DNA from: CALXOD01 sp964402715
GTDB lineage: Bacteria > Verrucomicrobiota > Lentisphaeria > Victivallales > Victivallaceae
DNA: 64,000 bases
Assembly (NCBI GenBank): GCA_964402715.1
Contig: CAYODJ010000004.1
Location: forward strand, 1-64,000
Direction: 5' to 3'
Below are positions 8,438-17,775 of this stretch, one piece after another. Below the pieces are notes generated by a model. The model was not told where the DNA came from and did not search any database. It was given only the letters and a program-made list of their open reading frames with translations. The first letter of the stretch is position 1; each line of letters starts with the position of its first letter. The position numbers and the translations under genes are program-made.

Positions 8438-10072
8438 ATGGCAAAACAGCTTATCTTCTCCGAAGAAGCCCGTCGCGGCATGCTTGAAGGCGTGACGCTG
8501 CTGAGCAAGGCGGTCAAGGCCACCCTCGGACCGAAAGGCCGCAACGTGGTTCTGGACAAGAAGTTCGGCGCACCCACGGTGACCAAGGACGGCGTGACGG
8601 TCGCGAAGGAAATCGAACTGAAGGATCCGTGGGTCAACATGGGCGCGCAGATGGTCAAGGAAGTCGCCAGCAAGACCAATGACGTCGCCGGCGACGGCAC
8701 CACCACCGCCACCGTGCTCGCGGAGGCCATCTACCGCGAAGGACTGAAGAACGTCACCGCCGGAGCGAATCCGATGGAGCTGAAGCGCGGCATCGACAAG
8801 GCCGTCGCATCCATCGTCGACGAACTCGGCAAGATGAGCAAGTCCGTCAGCGACCAGGTCGGACAGGTCGCCACGATTTCCGCCAACGGCGACACCGCCA
8901 TCGGCAACATCATAGCCGAGGCGATGACGAAAGTCGGCAACGACGGCACGATCACCGTGGAGGAGGCCAAGACGATAGAAACCTCGCTGGAGGTGGTCGA
9001 GGGGATGCAGTTCGACAAGGGCTATCTCTCCCCGTATTTCGTCACCAACGCCGAAACCATGGAGGCGGTGCTCGAGGACTGCTATCTGCTGATTCATGAG
9101 AAGAAAATCAGCAGCCTCAACGACATGCTGCCGCTGCTTCAGGTGGTCGCGAAGGAGAACAAGCCGCTGCTGATCATCGCCGAGGACGTCGAGGGCGAGG
9201 CTCTCGCCACGCTGGTGATCAACAAGATGCGCGGCATCCTCAACGTCTGCGCCGTCAAGGCTCCGGGCTTCGGCGACCGCCGCAAGGCCATGCTGCAGGA
9301 CATCGCCACCCTGACCGGCGGCACCTGCATCACCGAGGATCTCGGACTGAAGCTGGAGAACGTGACCGTCGACAAGCTCGGCAAAGCCAAGCGCGTGACC
9401 GTCACCAAGGAGGCGACCACCATCGTCGAAGGCGCGGGAACCAAGTCCGCGATCATGGGCCGCATCACCCAGATCAAGCACGAGATCGAGGAGACGACCT
9501 CCGATTACGACCGCGAGAAACTTCAGGAGCGTCTCGCCAAGCTGTCCGGCGGCGTCGCCGTCATCAAGGTCGGCGCGGCGACCGAGACTGAAATGAAGGA
9601 AAAGAAGGATCGCGTGGACGACGCGTTGCACGCGACCCGCGCCGCGGTCGAAGAGGGAATCGTCCCCGGAGGCGGCATTTCACTGATCCGCGCCGCGGCG
9701 GCTCTCAAGGATCTCAAGCTCGTCGGCGACGAGGCCACCGGCGCCGCGATTGTCGAACGGGCGATCGAGGAGCCGCTCCGTCAGCTGGCCGCCAACGGCG
9801 GTTACGAGGGCAGCATCGTGGTGCAGCGCGTCAAGGAGCTGAGCGGCAACGAGGGATTCAACGTCGCCACCGGCGAGTATGTCGACCTGCTCAAGGCCGG
9901 CATCCTGGATCCGACCAAGGTCACCCGGTTCGCGCTGCAGAACGCGGCGTCCATCGCCGGACTGCTCCTGACCACCGAGTGTCTGATCACCGACCTCAAG
10001 GAGGAGAAGGAGCCCGCCATGCCGGCCGGAGGAGGAATGGGCGGCATGGGAGGAATGGGCGGCATGATGTAA
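8438..10072 (+). CDS. groEL: chaperonin GroEL (Hsp60)
   Basis: The 544-residue subunit of the tetradecameric folding chamber. ATP-site motifs are present: TLGPKGRNVVLDK near residue 30, DGVTVAKEIEL near 52, and VAGDGTTTATVLA near 85. The C-terminal domain carries EGIVPGGGISL. The protein ends in the flexible GGM-repeat tail. An AAGGAGTG Shine-Dalgarno precedes the ATG, 56 bp after groES. A strong terminator follows at 10112-10149. Confidence 0.98.
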   Translation: MAKQLIFSEEARRGMLEGVTLLSKAVKATLGPKGRNVVLDKKFGAPTVTKDGVTVAKEIELKDPWVNMGAQMVKEVASKTNDVAGDGTTTATVLAEAIYREGLKNVTAGANPMELKRGIDKAVASIVDELGKMSKSVSDQVGQVATISANGDTAIGNIIAEAMTKVGNDGTITVEEAKTIETSLEVVEGMQFDKGYLSPYFVTNAETMEAVLEDCYLLIHEKKISSLNDMLPLLQVVAKENKPLLIIAEDVEGEALATLVINKMRGILNVCAVKAPGFGDRRKAMLQDIATLTGGTCITEDLGLKLENVTVDKLGKAKRVTVTKEATTIVEGAGTKSAIMGRITQIKHEIEETTSDYDREKLQERLAKLSGGVAVIKVGAATETEMKEKKDRVDDALHATRAAVEEGIVPGGGISLIRAAAALKDLKLVGDEATGAAIVERAIEEPLRQLAANGGYEGSIVVQRVKELSGNEGFNVATGEYVDLLKAGILDPTKVTRFALQNAASIAGLLLTTECLITDLKEEKEPAMPAGGGMGGMGGMGGMM

Positions 10073-10111
10073 TCTGACCGCCGGGGTCTGAAGAAGACCC
10101 GAGAACAGCGG

Positions 10112-10149
10112 ACACGCCGGATCGAATCATCGGTCCGGCGTGTTTTTTT
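10112..10149 (+). terminator. rho-independent terminator after groEL
   Basis: A 10-bp perfect stem ACACGCCGGA/TCCGGCGTGT with a 12-nt loop is followed by a run of T to 10149. It closes the dnaK-groES-groEL unit and separates it from ychF, which converges from the minus strand. Confidence 0.85.
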
Positions 10150-10271
10150 CATACGGAATCGGCAGTCATGCGCGACGTTCAGCAAGCTCCGTCCCCCGCA
10201 GTGAAGACAGGACGGCGCGTCCCCTCCGTTTCCGAAAAGTTCACGGCCCCGGACGGAAAGACGCCGGAGCG

Positions 10272-11372
10272 TCAGACGGAGAAACGTACGTGTATCACAT
10301 CTCCGTCCTGGACAAGGTACTCCTTCCCCTCGATGCGCAGCTTCCCCGCATCTTTCGCCTTGTTCCAGCCGCCGCAGGCCACCATGTCCTCATAGGAGAC
10401 CGTCTCCATGCGGATGAAGCCGCGGCACAGATCCGTATGGATTTTCGCCGCGGCCTGGGGCGCGGGAGTGCCGACCGGCACCGTCCACGCCCGCGTCTCC
10501 ATCGGACCTGAAGTGAAGAACGTTATGTAGTTCAGCAGCCTGTACCCGACCCGGATCACCCTGTTCAACCCGGGTTCGCTGATTCCGAGATCGTCCATGA
10601 ACAGTTTCGCGTCCTCCGGATCCAGCCGACCCAGTTCCTCCTCCAGCTTCGCGCAGACGGGCACCACGCTCAGACTGCGGGCGGCCGCGAAATCCTCCAG
10701 AGCCCGGGCGGCTCCGGAAGTTCCGAAGCTGCGGAACGTGTCCTCGTCGGTGTTCGCGCAGATGAACATCGGCAGAACGGTCAGCAGTCCGAAAGAGCGG
10801 ACAAGTTCGGCGGTTCTGGCGTCGGTTCTGTCATACTCGGGCAGACGGCCCTCGGCGAGCTGCGCCGACATGTCATTGATCAGAGCCAGCTCCTGTCTGG
10901 AGCCGGCGTCGTTGCCGCGGGCGAGCTTGTAGGCCTTGTCGCGCCGCTTTTCCAGCATTTCCAGATCTGCCAGCATGAGCTCGGTGAGGATCACCTCCAG
11001 ATCGCCGACCGGATCCAGACGCCCGTTCACATGCACCACGTCCGGATCGTCGAACAGACGGACCACATGGGCGATGGCGTCGACGCTGCGGATGTGACCG
11101 AGAAACTGGTTGCCCAGCCCCTGCCCCTTGCTGGCGCCTTCGACCAGACCGGCGATGTCGATGAACTTCAGAGTCGTCGGAACGATGCGCTCCGAATGTT
11201 CCAGATCCGACAGCACCCGCAGACGAGAGTCTGGCACCGGCACAACGCCGGTGTTCGGCTCGATGGTGCAGAAAGGAAAATTGGCGGCCTCAGCGCCGCC
11301 CTTGCAGAGAGCGTTGAACAGAGTCGACTTGCCCACGTTCGGCAGTCCGACGAAACCGCATGAAAAACTCAC
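10272..11372 (-). CDS. ychF: ribosome-binding ATPase YchF (Obg-related)
   Basis: YchF/OLA1 proteins bind ribosomes and hydrolyse ATP rather than GTP. The 366-residue product has the G1 motif GLPNVGKSTLFNAL at about 9-22, DIAGLVEGASKGQGLGNQFL near residue 72, and a G4 position altered to CANTDED rather than NKxD, which is normal for this ATP-using family. A C-terminal TGS domain (FFTSGPMETRAWTVPVGT to the end) is complete. Start codon is GTG with GGCGGTGG upstream. The gene stands alone between the groEL terminator and the TIGR04073 gene. Confidence 0.96.
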   Translation of the reverse strand: MSFSCGFVGLPNVGKSTLFNALCKGGAEAANFPFCTIEPNTGVVPVPDSRLRVLSDLEHSERIVPTTLKFIDIAGLVEGASKGQGLGNQFLGHIRSVDAIAHVVRLFDDPDVVHVNGRLDPVGDLEVILTELMLADLEMLEKRRDKAYKLARGNDAGSRQELALINDMSAQLAEGRLPEYDRTDARTAELVRSFGLLTVLPMFICANTDEDTFRSFGTSGAARALEDFAAARSLSVVPVCAKLEEELGRLDPEDAKLFMDDLGISEPGLNRVIRVGYRLLNYITFFTSGPMETRAWTVPVGTPAPQAAAKIHTDLCRGFIRMETVSYEDMVACGGWNKAKDAGKLRIEGKEYLVQDGDVIHVRFSV

Positions 11373-11486
11373 CGTGCCACCGCCGTCCCTGATTTCATCC
11401 AGCCGATAAACTTAAAGCCCGTGCGCCGGCTGCGAACCGGGGCACGGACACGTGATGATGTCAAAACAGAAAGATCCCGACTCGCG

Positions 11487-11897
11487 CTACTGCGCGTCGA
11501 CGATGGCCTGATCGTTGTAGAAGAAGTTGAAGGCGTTATGCTTCACATCCACAACCCATGCCGGACGCATGATCGGACCGTATCCCCATCCGGCGTCGGC
11601 GGCGTCGTCCGGACATCCGGGCAGCGGCGCCAGGAACGTGACGACGTCGACGACCCCGACCACCTCACGGGCGATGGTGTAGACCACGCCCCTGAGCACT
11701 CCGAAAGTCAGCGCGGGAATGTTCCCCTCGTCGTTGGCCACGTCGTAAGGCTTCATCAGCAGTTCCAGCGGGCCGAACGCCACATTGGCTATACCACGTC
11801 CGAGTTTCTCGATCGGATCGCCGGCCGTTGCCACATTGGCACCAAACAGCGCAACCATCAGAACTCCCGCCAGAATCATCTTTTTCTCGAGTTTCAT
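11487..11897 (-). CDS. exosortase system-associated protein, TIGR04073 family
   Basis: A 136-residue exported protein. Residues 1-26 form a signal peptide ending in VATAGD. The rest matches the TIGR04073 outline: KLGRGIANVAFGPLEL, then a Gly-rich FGVLRGVVYTIAREVVGVVDVVTF segment and a Pro-rich end. The family is known from Lentisphaerae and other bacteria that encode PEP-CTERM/exosortase sorting, but its function is unknown. No exosortase or PEP-CTERM protein is visible in this window. AAGGGTG lies 7 nt upstream of the ATG. Confidence 0.8.
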   Translation of the reverse strand: MKLEKKMILAGVLMVALFGANVATAGDPIEKLGRGIANVAFGPLELLMKPYDVANDEGNIPALTFGVLRGVVYTIAREVVGVVDVVTFLAPLPGCPDDAADAGWGYGPIMRPAWVVDVKHNAFNFFYNDQAIVDAQ

Positions 11898-12019
11898 CCG
11901 AATGCACCCTTCTGTTTTAGACTGAACTCACCTCTCGCCGCAAACAGCCGTCTCCGCCGTCCCGCACCAACCCCTCCACGACGGACACACAGAGGCAAGA
12001 AACGGAACCTCCCGACGCA

Positions 12020-12047
12020 AATATAGTTTTAGCCGTCCGAAAATCAA
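12020..12047 (-). promoter_or_regulatory. candidate sigma-70 promoter for the TIGR04073 gene
   Basis: On the minus strand TTGATT (12042-12047), a 16-bp spacer and TATATT (12020-12025) lie about 120 bp upstream of the ATG at 11897. The flanking DNA is AT-rich, unlike the coding regions. Confidence 0.5.
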
Positions 12048-12185
12048 GAAAAAATCATGAGTTTTTTTCTTTAACGGCGAAATATCCGCAAAACGTGCTA
12101 TCTTTTACAGGTGCGCCGGCGGGGGAACACGCCGTCGGATGACCGTAACGTTTCACGACGCGCCGGCGCAGATCTGGAGTTGAAC

Positions 12186-12617
12186 ATGACACGGCCGGAA
12201 AATGAACGCTTCGCGGGGTTGACGCTTCTGAAGGCGTCCGAGCGCAACTATCCGATGTCGCGCGAGGAGGCCAGGCTGGAGACTTTCCGGAACCTGTACG
12301 CCGACCGCGACTACGTCATCGAGTTCGACTGTCCGGAATACACGTCGCTGTGTCCGGTGACGGGACAGCCGGATTTCGGACACGTCACGGTGCGCTACGT
12401 GCCGGACAAGTCGTGCATCGAAAGCAAATCGCTCAAGCTGTATCTCTACTCGTTCCGCAATTCCAGGACTTTTCACGAGGAATCGGTCAACGTCATCCTC
12501 GACGCGGTGGTCGCGGCCTGCAGCCCCCGCCGGGCCGAGGTCGTCGGCCGTTTCCGTCCGCGCGGAGGAATCGCCATCAACGTCACGGCCCGTTACGGAG
12601 GAAAAATCGATGACTGA
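12186..12617 (+). CDS. queF: NADPH-dependent 7-cyano-7-deazaguanine reductase QueF (short type)
   Basis: QueF reduces preQ0 to preQ1 in queuosine biosynthesis. The 143-residue protein is the unimodal type. The nucleophilic Cys lies in SLCPVTGQPDFG near residue 57, and the specificity motif ESKSLKLYLYSFRN follows near residue 80, with the FHE motif after it. The start at 12186 has GGAG 6 nt upstream; a longer frame from 12111 has no support. Its stop overlaps the argJ start by 8 bp. No other queuosine gene is in the window. Confidence 0.93.
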   Translation: MTRPENERFAGLTLLKASERNYPMSREEARLETFRNLYADRDYVIEFDCPEYTSLCPVTGQPDFGHVTVRYVPDKSCIESKSLKLYLYSFRNSRTFHEESVNVILDAVVAACSPRRAEVVGRFRPRGGIAINVTARYGGKIDD

Positions 12618-13842
12618 AAAGACTTTCGCCTTCGTGGAGAACGGCTCGGTCACCACGCCCTCGGGTTTCCGCGCAGCCGGAATCGCCGTCGGGCTCAAGA
12701 AGACGGGCGCGCCGGATTTCGCCGTGCTCACGTCCGATCGTCCCGCCCATTTCGCCGGAGCCTTCACGAACAACTCCTTCGCGGCCGCCCCGGTGCGGCT
12801 GTGCCGGAGGAGAGTCCGCGAATCCGGGCGGCTCAGCGCGGTCGTCGTCAACAGCGGGATAGCCAACGCCTGCACGGGCGACGCGGGAATGTCCGACGCC
12901 GAGGAGACCTGCCGCCTCGCTGCGGCCGCGCTGAACGTCGCGCCCGAATCGATCGCGGTCGCGTCCACCGGCCGGATCGGCGTGCGGCTGCCCATGAACC
13001 TCATCGCCGACGGAATCCGCCTCGCGGCCGCCGGACTGCGGACCGACGGGGGCAACGACGCCGCGCGGGCGATCATGACCACCGACACCGTCCCGAAGTC
13101 GGCGGCCGTCCGTCTGAAAATCGGCGGCCGGATCGTCTCCATCGGGGCGATGACCAAGGGTTCCGGCATGATCGATCCCGATCTGCGCGTGCTCCACGCC
13201 ACCATGCTGTGCTTCATCACCACCGACGCCGACGTCGACAACGCGCTGCTCGCCGAGATGCTCGGCGACGGCGTGGCCGGTTCCTTCAACCGCATCACCG
13301 TCGACGGCGACATGAGCACCAACGACACGGTGCTGATTCTGGCCAACGGATGTTCCGGAGCAGCCGTCCGCGGCGGCACGCCGGAGGCGGAGCTGTTCAA
13401 GTCGGCGCTGGAGGAGGTGATGCGTGACCTGGCCAGACGCATGGTCGCCGACGGCGAGGGCGCGACCAAGTTCATAGAGGTCAGAGTCTCCAACGCCGCA
13501 ACCCGGAGCGACGCGAAGCTCTGCGCCGAGGCCGTGGCCAACTCGCTGCTGTGCAAGACCGCGTGGTTCGGCAATGATCCGAACTGGGGACGGGTGGTGG
13601 CCGCTCTGGGATACTCCGGCGCGTCCTTCGATCCGTCGGAAACCGACGTCTTCTTCGACGACGTGCCGGCGGTGCTGCACGGCGGAGCCGCCGACGCCGG
13701 CGAAGCGCGGCTGTCGGAAGTCGTCCGCAGGCGCGAGTTCACCATACTCGTGGATCTTCACGCGGGGGACGCCGAATACTGGGTGTGGACCTGCGACGTC
13801 TCCCACGAATACGTAAAAATCAACGCGGACTATCACACCTGA
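12610..13842 (+). CDS. argJ: bifunctional glutamate N-acetyltransferase / amino-acid N-acetyltransferase ArgJ
   Basis: ArgJ moves the acetyl group from N-acetylornithine to glutamate, recycling it in the arginine pathway; bifunctional forms also use acetyl-CoA. The 410-residue precursor self-cleaves before a Thr: the site is ATMLCFITTDA near residue 197, giving alpha and beta chains. KGSGMIDPDL lies just before it, and the C-terminus EYVKINADYHT is the family ending. The start lies inside queF (ATGACTGA), indicating coupling. argC is two genes downstream. Confidence 0.96.
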   Translation: MTEKTFAFVENGSVTTPSGFRAAGIAVGLKKTGAPDFAVLTSDRPAHFAGAFTNNSFAAAPVRLCRRRVRESGRLSAVVVNSGIANACTGDAGMSDAEETCRLAAAALNVAPESIAVASTGRIGVRLPMNLIADGIRLAAAGLRTDGGNDAARAIMTTDTVPKSAAVRLKIGGRIVSIGAMTKGSGMIDPDLRVLHATMLCFITTDADVDNALLAEMLGDGVAGSFNRITVDGDMSTNDTVLILANGCSGAAVRGGTPEAELFKSALEEVMRDLARRMVADGEGATKFIEVRVSNAATRSDAKLCAEAVANSLLCKTAWFGNDPNWGRVVAALGYSGASFDPSETDVFFDDVPAVLHGGAADAGEARLSEVVRRREFTILVDLHAGDAEYWVWTCDVSHEYVKINADYHT

Positions 13843-13856
13843 AGAGCGTTTCGACG

Positions 13857-14663
13857 ATGGACAGAAAAGACATAAAGGCACTGATTATCACCGGTTTCGG
13901 ACTGAACTGCGAGAAGGAGACCGCCGCCGCGTTCCGCCTGGCCGGCGCCACTCCCGAGCAGGTGCATCTCAACGATCTTCTCAGCGGGAAGAGACGGCTC
14001 GACGAATTTCACATCCTGGCGTTCATCGGCGGTTTCTCGTTCGGCGATCATCTGGGATCGGGCACGGTCTTCGCGAACCGCGTCAAGTTCAAGCTGAGGG
14101 ACCAGCTGGAACGGTTCGTGTCGGACGGGAAGCTGGTCATCGGCATATGCAACGGATTTCAGACCCTGACCAGAATCGGCATGCTTCCGGCGATTGACGG
14201 CGATTATTTCACACAGCGCGTCGCGCTGGCGCACAACGATTCCGGCGTTTTCCGCGACGACTGGTGCTTCCTGAAAGCGAATCCGGCGTCGCCGTGCGTC
14301 TTCACGGCCGGCATAGACATGATACGGCTGCCGCTGCGGCACGGAGAGGGGAAGTTCGTCGCGCCGGCGGAGATGCTGGCTCAGCTGGAGTCGGCGCAGC
14401 TGGTCGCATTCCGCTACGCGAACGCCGACGGCAGCGCCGCCGCCGATTTTCCGTGCAATCCGAACGGATCCCTCAACGCGATCGCCGGCATCTGCGATCC
14501 GTCCGGAAGAGTGTTCGGACTGATGCCGCATCCCGAGGCGTTCCTGTCGCCGTACAATTCTCCGAGCTGGACGGCGGATAAAATCACGGGGACATTGCCC
14601 GACGAGGGCGACGGCGTCAGGATCTTCCGCAACGCCGTCGGCTTCGCCGAAAATAATTTCTAA
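13857..14663 (+). CDS. purQ: phosphoribosylformylglycinamidine synthase, glutaminase subunit (PurQ-like)
   Basis: A 268-residue class I glutamine amidotransferase of the long PurQ type, supplying ammonia for FGAM synthesis in purine biosynthesis. The nucleophile is Cys in IGICNGFQTLT near residue 97, and the partner His/Glu are in MPHPEAF near residue 224. GGFSFGDHLGSG is the characteristic loop. The start is ATG at 13857, where similarity begins; its Shine-Dalgarno is weak. PurL and PurS are not in the window. It lies between argJ and argC, so the operon mixes arginine and purine genes. Confidence 0.88.
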   Translation: MDRKDIKALIITGFGLNCEKETAAAFRLAGATPEQVHLNDLLSGKRRLDEFHILAFIGGFSFGDHLGSGTVFANRVKFKLRDQLERFVSDGKLVIGICNGFQTLTRIGMLPAIDGDYFTQRVALAHNDSGVFRDDWCFLKANPASPCVFTAGIDMIRLPLRHGEGKFVAPAEMLAQLESAQLVAFRYANADGSAAADFPCNPNGSLNAIAGICDPSGRVFGLMPHPEAFLSPYNSPSWTADKITGTLPDEGDGVRIFRNAVGFAENNF

Positions 14664-14687
14664 ATCTTTTCCTGGGAGATTTCGCTT

Positions 14688-15719
14688 ATGATGCAGAAAG
14701 TAAGGGTGGGCGTTTTCGGGGCGTCGGGATACGCCGGAGAGGAACTGCTGAGAATTCTGCTGCGCCATCCCGGCTGCGAAATCGTCGCGGTCACCTCCCG
14801 CAAGTACGCCGGGCAGCCGGTGTCCGCAGTGTTCCCGCGCTACACCGGGCTTGACCTGCGGTTCCGCGAACCGGACGCGGCCGAGATCGCGCGGGAATGC
14901 GACGCCGCAATCCTCGCCCTCCCGCACGGTACCGCGACGGAATATGCGATTCCCCTGCTGCGCGCCGGAATCAAGGTGTTCGACATCAGCGCCGATTTCC
15001 GGCTGAAGGATCCGGAGCAGTACAGGAAGTACTATCAGGCGGAGCATCCCGCTCCGGAGCTGCTCAAGCTGGCGGTATACGGCCTTCCCGAGCGCTACCG
15101 TGCGCGTCTGGCCTCGGCCGATCTGGTGGCCTGCGCCGGCTGCTATCCGACCAGCGCCATCCTCCCGGCCGCGCCGCTTCTCAAGGCGAAACTGGCCGGC
15201 ACGGACGACGTCGTGATCGCCAGCTGCTCCGGGGTGACCGGGGCCGGCCGCAAGGTGGATCTGCCGTACATCTTCCCAGAATGCAATGAAAGCGTGCGGC
15301 CGTACAGTCCGGCGGGGCACCGTCATCTTCCGGAAATCGAGCAGGAGCTTGCGGCCGCCGCAGGGGTCGACAGGATGGCGATCAACTTCATCCCCCACCT
15401 GGTGCCAATGAACCGCGGCATCCATTCGACCGTCCTGCTGCGCGCGAACCCCGGATGCACGCCGGAGAAGATCGCCGCCGCCTACGCCGAGGACTACGCC
15501 GGCGAACAGTTCATCCGGATACTGCCGTCCGGGAGACTGGCGGACACGAAATACACGTTCATGACCAACTGCTGCGAAATCGGTTACACCATGGATCCTC
15601 ACACCGGCAGAATCATCCTCTCCTCCGCCATCGACAATCTGACCAAGGGAGCGGCCGGACAGGCGGTGCAGTGTCTCAACATACGTTTCGGGATGCCGGA
15701 ATCCGCAGGCCTCGTGTGA
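14688..15719 (+). CDS. argC: N-acetyl-gamma-glutamyl-phosphate reductase
   Basis: ArgC reduces N-acetylglutamyl phosphate to the semialdehyde, the third step to arginine. The 343-residue protein has the NADP-binding start GVFGASGYAGEELLRILLRHP, the active-site Cys in CAGCYPTSA near residue 147, and the catalytic His region GHRHLPEI near residue 208. It follows purQ by 24 bp, with GGGAG before the ATG. argJ two genes upstream supports a partial arginine cluster. Confidence 0.97.
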   Translation: MMQKVRVGVFGASGYAGEELLRILLRHPGCEIVAVTSRKYAGQPVSAVFPRYTGLDLRFREPDAAEIARECDAAILALPHGTATEYAIPLLRAGIKVFDISADFRLKDPEQYRKYYQAEHPAPELLKLAVYGLPERYRARLASADLVACAGCYPTSAILPAAPLLKAKLAGTDDVVIASCSGVTGAGRKVDLPYIFPECNESVRPYSPAGHRHLPEIEQELAAAAGVDRMAINFIPHLVPMNRGIHSTVLLRANPGCTPEKIAAAYAEDYAGEQFIRILPSGRLADTKYTFMTNCCEIGYTMDPHTGRIILSSAIDNLTKGAAGQAVQCLNIRFGMPESAGLV

Positions 15720-15788
15720 AACCGATCCGGCGTTCCGGACACCGGCGCCGGAACATGCGGCGGTCGCGCCGCTCGGGAATACGTCCCT

Positions 15789-16748
15789 ATGAAGAAGAAG
15801 ATAAGCGTCGTCACCAATTGCTACAACGAGTCCGAAAATCTGCTGGAGCTCTACCAGCGGCTGAAAACGGTATTCGCGTCCCTGCCCCAGTATGACTTCG
15901 AAATCATTGTCGGCGACAACCATTCGACGGACGGCAGCAGGGACATCCTGAGACTCATCGCGAAAGATGATCCGTCGTTCAAGGTGATCTTCAACTCGAA
16001 CAACTTCGGCCACATCCGTTCTCCGTTCCACGTGCTGCTGCAGGCGCAAGGGGACGCGGCGATCGTCATGTGCTCGGATCTGCAGGATCCGCCGGAGATG
16101 CTTCCGGAACTGATCGCCGCATGGGAGGGCGGCAACGAGGTGGTGTGCGCGGTGAAGCCGGCCAGCAGGGAAAATCCGCTGATGTTCGCGGTCCGGCGCT
16201 GCTATTACCGTCTGCTGAACTTTTTTTCGGAGACGGAGCAGGTGCAGAATTTTTACGGATTCGGCCTTTACGGACGCAGATTTCTGGACGCGCTGAAGCT
16301 ATATCACGACCCGTATCCGTATTTCCGGGGACTGATCGGCGAGATCGGATTCCAGCGGACCGAACTGCCGTTCGTGCAGGACGTGCGCAGACACGGAAAG
16401 ACTAAGAACAACTGGATCACGCTGTACGACATGGCCATGACCGGCTTCGTCAACCATACGAAAATGCCGCTCCGTCTGGCGGTGTTCTGCGGCTTCGTGC
16501 TGGCCGTTCTGAGTCTTCTGGTGGCCGCCGTCTACCTTGCATACAAACTGCTGTACTGGGACACCTTTTCGCTCGGTCTCGCCCCTCTGGTCATAGGACT
16601 GTTCTTCTTCTCCGCAGTGCAGCTGATTTTCATCGGCATCATCGGCGAATACATCGGAGCGATCTGGACGCAGGTCAAGAACCGGCCGCTGGTCGTGGTC
16701 GAGGAGACGCTTAACTTCGACCGTGAAACGCCGGCGGAACCAAGGTGA
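15789..16748 (+). CDS. GT2 polyprenyl-phosphate glycosyltransferase (ArnC/GtrB/DPM1-like)
   Basis: A 319-residue enzyme that would load a sugar from a nucleotide donor onto undecaprenyl phosphate at the inner face of the membrane. The catalytic domain starts SVVTNCYNESENLLELY, with GDNHSTDGSRD near residue 41 and the family motif CSDLQDPPEM near residue 97. Two C-terminal membrane helices (about 228-250 and 268-292) are typical of ArnC/GtrB. The sugar cannot be assigned. The product could feed the ArnT-like transferase at 3605, which needs this kind of donor, though the two genes are 10 kb apart. Confidence 0.88.
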   Translation: MKKKISVVTNCYNESENLLELYQRLKTVFASLPQYDFEIIVGDNHSTDGSRDILRLIAKDDPSFKVIFNSNNFGHIRSPFHVLLQAQGDAAIVMCSDLQDPPEMLPELIAAWEGGNEVVCAVKPASRENPLMFAVRRCYYRLLNFFSETEQVQNFYGFGLYGRRFLDALKLYHDPYPYFRGLIGEIGFQRTELPFVQDVRRHGKTKNNWITLYDMAMTGFVNHTKMPLRLAVFCGFVLAVLSLLVAAVYLAYKLLYWDTFSLGLAPLVIGLFFFSAVQLIFIGIIGEYIGAIWTQVKNRPLVVVEETLNFDRETPAEPR

Positions 16749-16752
16749 CCGC

Positions 16753-17715
16753 ATGCCGCTTCTGGATGTTTCCAACCTCGCGGTTCACTACCGGGTGCGC
16801 GAAGCGTTCTGGCGCCCGCGCCGCAGCGTCCGCGCCGTGGACGGAGTGAGCTTCCGGATCGAATCCGGCGAATGCGTCGGCCTCGTGGGGGAATCCGGCT
16901 GCGGCAAAAGCACTCTCGGACGAGCCATCGTCAGGCTGGAGAAACCGACGGCCGGCGTCATCCGGTTGAACGGGGTGGATCTGTCCTCGCTTTCCGGAGC
17001 CGCACTGCGGAAAGCGAGGCGCGATTTCCAGATGATCTTCCAGGATCCGTACGGATCGCTCAACCCCAGGCTGACCATCTTCTCGGCCTTGAACGAAGTC
17101 CTGCGGCTGCACACGGATCTGAACGCCGCGGACAGAAGACGCCGGGCGGCGGAGCTGCTCTCGCTGGTCGGTCTGAATGCCTCGCAGCTGGATCGCTATC
17201 CCCATCAGTTCAGCGGGGGTCAGCGGCAGCGCATCGGCATCGCCAGAGCCCTGGCGACGAGACCGAAACTGATCATCGCGGACGAACCGGTGTCCGCCCT
17301 GGACGTCAGCGTTCAGGCTCAGATCATAAATCTGCTCCAGGACATCCAGCAGGAGACGGGCACCGCGTTCCTTTTCATCGCGCACGATCTGGCGGTGGTC
17401 GAGCATATCTGCAGCAGAATCATGGTCATGTACCTCGGGCACATCGTCGAATCCGGAGACGCCCGCAGCCTGTTCGCCGACCCGAGACACCCCTACACCC
17501 GCGCACTCCTGTCGGCCATACCGACGCTGGACGGCCGGCGCGGAGACAGGCGCACCGTCCTGACCGGATCCGTGCCCTCGCCTCTCGCACCTCCGTCGGG
17601 ATGCCCGTTCCATCCGCGGTGCCGGCTCGCGCGGCCGGAGTGCCGCGCCGTCTGTCCGGAATTGAAGCCCCTGCCGGATCTGCCGGATCACCGGCTCGCA
17701 TGTTTCCGCGTCTGA
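16753..17715 (+). CDS. oligopeptide/dipeptide ABC transporter ATP-binding protein (OppF/DppF type)
   Basis: A 320-residue ABC ATPase. Walker A is GESGCGKSTLG near residue 45, the Q-loop is in MIFQDPYGSLNPR, the signature is FSGGQRQRIGIARAL, and Walker B is LIIADEPVSALD. The C-terminal oligo_HPY extension CPFHPRCRLARPECR with spaced cysteines marks the Opp/Dpp group. The start is ATG at 16753, with AAGG 7 nt upstream, 4 bp after the GT2 stop. Unusually, the permeases, OppD-type ATPase and binding protein are absent next to it, so it must work with components encoded elsewhere. Confidence 0.9.
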   Translation: MPLLDVSNLAVHYRVREAFWRPRRSVRAVDGVSFRIESGECVGLVGESGCGKSTLGRAIVRLEKPTAGVIRLNGVDLSSLSGAALRKARRDFQMIFQDPYGSLNPRLTIFSALNEVLRLHTDLNAADRRRRAAELLSLVGLNASQLDRYPHQFSGGQRQRIGIARALATRPKLIIADEPVSALDVSVQAQIINLLQDIQQETGTAFLFIAHDLAVVEHICSRIMVMYLGHIVESGDARSLFADPRHPYTRALLSAIPTLDGRRGDRRTVLTGSVPSPLAPPSGCPFHPRCRLARPECRAVCPELKPLPDLPDHRLACFRV

Positions 17716-17775
17716 TCCGCGCCGCCTCTGCGGCCGCATGATCCGCCGCGCGGTTCCACGGGCGGGATCGCGTCT

